Source of the DNA: Ilyomonas sp964658445
GTDB lineage: Bacteria > Bacteroidota > Bacteroidia > Chitinophagales > Chitinophagaceae
Assembly: GCA_964658445.1 (NCBI GenBank)
Contig: CAZZZH010000091.1
Location: 1-15,480, forward strand
Direction of reading: 5' to 3'
Length of the DNA stretch: 15,480 nucleotides
The notes under the pieces were generated by a model. That model was not told the DNA's origin. It saw only the letters and a program-made list of their open reading frames with translations, and ran no database searches. Shown piece by piece: positions 13,558-15,480 of the stretch. How positions within the stretch are numbered: the stretch's first letter is position 1; every line of letters begins with the position of its first letter. The translations under genes were made by a program, and so were the position numbers.

Positions 13558-14628
13558 ATGAAAAAATGCTTACTGCTTCTTTCTGCTCCGCTCTTCATTT
13601 ATTTTAGTTCCCAGGCGCAAGACACAACCGCCAAGGCGCCCGCTGCCGGCATTCAGGTTGCCGGTGTAACCATTACGGGCTCCCTAGATGCTTACTATCG
13701 TTACAATTTCGAAAATCCAAAATCGAAATTTACTAACAATTACACCAGCTTTACCAATTCTCAAAACTCATTTGAGCTGGGTATGGCAAGCCTGCAGGCA
13801 GCGCACAGTTTTGGCAAAGCCAGTGCTTTTATCGATCTTGGTTTTGGTAGAAGAGCTGAAGAGTTTTCGTATGCCAACCCTGACCACACTACGCTGTCTG
13901 CAATTAAACAGGCGTATATAAGTTATGCCATCAGCAGTAAGTTTAAACTTACCATGGGCAAATGGGCTACGCACATTGGTTATGAACTGGTGGATGCTTA
14001 TCTCAACCGAAACTATAGCATGGACTACATGTTTTCTTATGGTCCCTTTTCGCACACGGGCTTAAAGGCAGACATTGGCTTAGGAGCCAAAAGCGCACTG
14101 ATGATTGGCGTAGCTAACCCAACGGATAATGTAACGACAACCTTAGCGCGCAAATATGCTATTGCGCAGTACAGCACCGCCACAAAAGACGATAAATTTA
14201 AAGCCTATATCAACTACCAGGGTACTTATGGCGGCAGCTTTAGCCTTACCCAGTTCGATGCGGTTTTCAATATTGCAGCTTCCAGTAAATTTGGTATTGG
14301 GCTGAACGGAACAGTTCAATCTGTAAAACCTGATGGTGGTGACGGCAATGCCTGGTGGGGTGCTGCTGCGTATTTAAATTACGATCCCACAAGTACATTT
14401 GGCATTACGCTTCGCGGAGAATATTTTGATAATAAAAAAGAAGTGATAGCCGCACCTCCAACCAGTATTTTCGACGTAACACTCTCGCCTAACATTAAAG
14501 TCGGCAATCTTACTATTATACCAGAATTAAGAGTAGATGCCGGCAAAGACGCTGTGTTCGAAAAGAATAACAACGACCTTACCAAGACAACATTTACCGG
14601 CTTATTAGCCGCTACCTATCACTTCTAA
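13558..14628 (+). CDS. Outer-membrane beta-barrel porin, BBP2/OmpL-like
   Basis: This 356-residue protein begins with a signal peptide (MKKCLLLLSAPLFIYFSSQA) and a short linker. It continues with alternating beta-strand patterns such as ITGSLDAYYRYNFENPKS, FELGMASLQAAHSFGKASAF and LTMGKWATHIGYELVDAYLN, and ends in a phenylalanine (LAATYHF), the C-terminal signal for outer-membrane barrel insertion. These fit the putative beta-barrel porin-2 family common in Bacteroidota. The ammonium transporter gene follows after 69 bp on the same strand, so the barrel may let small nitrogen compounds through the outer membrane; that role is inference from context. The start is an ATG at 13558, preceded by an A-rich leader. 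Confidence 0.88.
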   Translation: MKKCLLLLSAPLFIYFSSQAQDTTAKAPAAGIQVAGVTITGSLDAYYRYNFENPKSKFTNNYTSFTNSQNSFELGMASLQAAHSFGKASAFIDLGFGRRAEEFSYANPDHTTLSAIKQAYISYAISSKFKLTMGKWATHIGYELVDAYLNRNYSMDYMFSYGPFSHTGLKADIGLGAKSALMIGVANPTDNVTTTLARKYAIAQYSTATKDDKFKAYINYQGTYGGSFSLTQFDAVFNIAASSKFGIGLNGTVQSVKPDGGDGNAWWGAAAYLNYDPTSTFGITLRGEYFDNKKEVIAAPPTSIFDVTLSPNIKVGNLTIIPELRVDAGKDAVFEKNNNDLTKTTFTGLLAATYHF

Positions 14629-14697
14629 ACCAAGATATAGCAAAGACAATTTCGTCAAACAATAAACTGATTTTTTACCACCACCAAAAACAAGTGT

Positions 14698-15480
14698 ATG
14701 CTGTTAAACAAACTGTTCAGAAAAAACAAAAATGAGGGGCTTCCGGTGAAGATCCTCACAAAGGCGGAAAAGTGGAAATTAGCCGGTACCATTTTTTCAG
14801 GAAAAATTATCGGTCTGCTGGTTATTCTTTTTGCTATGAAGGGATTGCCCGCCATGTTTGTAACGCAGGCTTATGCCGCGGATACCTATTCGGCACACGA
14901 AACGATGATGATCAATTCCATCAACACGGTGTGGACGCTCGTGGCTGCCTTTCTTGTGTTTGGTATGCAGGCAGGGTTCGTAATGCTGGAAGCAGGATTT
15001 GCACGACAGCGCGAAACCGTGAATGTTTTGATGGAATGTATATTCGATACCTGTCTTTGCGGTTTGCTGTTCTGGGCAGTTGGTTATGCATTTATGTTCA
15101 GCCATGGCAACGGCTTCATCGGCACGCATTGGTTCTTTTTAGCTGGCGCGCCAGATACCTATGAAGCGACCGGCATTCCTTTGCTCGCGCACTGGATCTT
15201 CCAGTTCGCCTTTGCCGATACTTGCTCTACCATTGTATCCGGTGCTATGATTGGCCGTACTTCTTTCCGCGGCGATATATTGTATAGTATTGGTATCACA
15301 GGTTTCATTTACCCGATATTCGGTCATTGGGCATGGGGCCCGGATGGTTTCCTCGCCACAATGGGTTCTCCGGGTGGCTTCCTTCCTTCCCTGGGTGTAC
15401 CTTTCCGTGATTTTGCAGGTTCTACCGTAGTGCATACCATCGGTGGTATTGCGTCGCTGGCAGGCGGTATGGTATTAGGA
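14698..15480 (+). CDS. amt: Ammonium transporter, Amt family (partial)
   Basis: The gene runs off the right edge; 261 residues are visible. Amt hallmarks are INTVWTLVAAFLVFGMQAGF, VMLEAGFARQRETVNVLME, WIFQFAFADTCSTIVSGAMI with F172 at the position of the outer gating phenylalanine, FGHWAWGPDGFL, and GSTVVHTIGG with H246 as the first of the twin pore histidines. It moves ammonium across the inner membrane. The first 60 residues are unusual: a basic cytoplasmic head (LFRKNKNEGLPVKILTKAEK), then a hydrophobic stretch ending MFVTQAYAAD that looks like a signal peptide or an added span. The porin gene is 69 bp upstream and glutamine synthetase lies divergently beyond it. A P-II regulator gene might follow outside the window. 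Confidence 0.95.
   Translation, partial: MLLNKLFRKNKNEGLPVKILTKAEKWKLAGTIFSGKIIGLLVILFAMKGLPAMFVTQAYAADTYSAHETMMINSINTVWTLVAAFLVFGMQAGFVMLEAGFARQRETVNVLMECIFDTCLCGLLFWAVGYAFMFSHGNGFIGTHWFFLAGAPDTYEATGIPLLAHWIFQFAFADTCSTIVSGAMIGRTSFRGDILYSIGITGFIYPIFGHWAWGPDGFLATMGSPGGFLPSLGVPFRDFAGSTVVHTIGGIASLAGGMVLG

Noticed and set aside
13398..13598. Minus-strand open frame of 66 residues in the spacer before the porin gene
   Set aside because: It overlaps the porin start, has no promoter or family resemblance, and lies in AT-rich DNA.
14772..15164. Plus-strand 130-residue frame within the ammonium transporter
   Set aside because: It is out of frame with the clearly conserved Amt sequence and Cys/Arg-rich, as shadow frames are.

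Overview
The window looks like a chromosomal segment from a member of the Bacteroidota, most likely a Chitinophagaceae-type soil or water bacterium. The evidence is the Bacteroidota-type -7 promoter element (TAnnTTTG, seen as TAAATTTG), weak or absent Shine-Dalgarno sequences, moderate GC in genes with very AT-rich spacers, and the families present: an ECF sigma factor paired with a membrane-anchored barrel-tailed partner, a UbiA 'geranylgeranylglycerol-phosphate'-type prenyltransferase next to Maf, a GSII-type glutamine synthetase, and a BBP2-like porin before an ammonium transporter. The genus is inference. No mobile element, CRISPR array, tRNA or rRNA was seen.

Layout. Positions 1-1573 (minus) hold an ECF sigma factor translationally coupled by an ATGA overlap to a single-span membrane protein cut by the window edge. 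Positions 1751-2886 (minus) are accessory-looking: an AT-rich 91-residue orphan, a 42-bp tandem repeat with strong inverted repeats, and an uncharacterised Bacteroidota protein. Positions 3050-5926 (minus) carry an ATP-dependent DNA ligase and its beta-CASP exonuclease partner, two members of a known four-gene repair cassette whose helicase and phosphoesterase are not here. Positions 6110-7358 (plus) are a COG2910-type NAD(P)-binding oxidoreductase and a secreted YceI protein. Positions 7399-10055 (minus) are a tight five-gene run, fdx-iscX-kdsC-like-ubiA-like-maf. A divergent 315-bp spacer with a 16-bp perfect palindrome, a candidate promoter and a hairpin-plus-T-run then leads to a secreted GH5 subfamily 2 cellulase (10371-11327), which converges with smpB. 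From 11955 to the end is an ammonium-assimilation locus: GSII glutamine synthetase (minus), a 595-bp AT-rich spacer, then a beta-barrel porin and an Amt transporter (plus, cut by the edge).

How the parts work together. The sigma pair is a regulatory module; fdx and iscX serve Fe-S cluster assembly; Amt brings in ammonium and GSII fixes it as glutamine, with the porin probably supplying outer-membrane passage. The strongest candidates for something not yet described are the 42-bp hairpin-rich array, which also continues the reading frame past an upstream stop codon, and the palindrome-promoter-terminator arrangement before the cellulase gene. I did not find convincing evidence of an entirely new multi-gene system.
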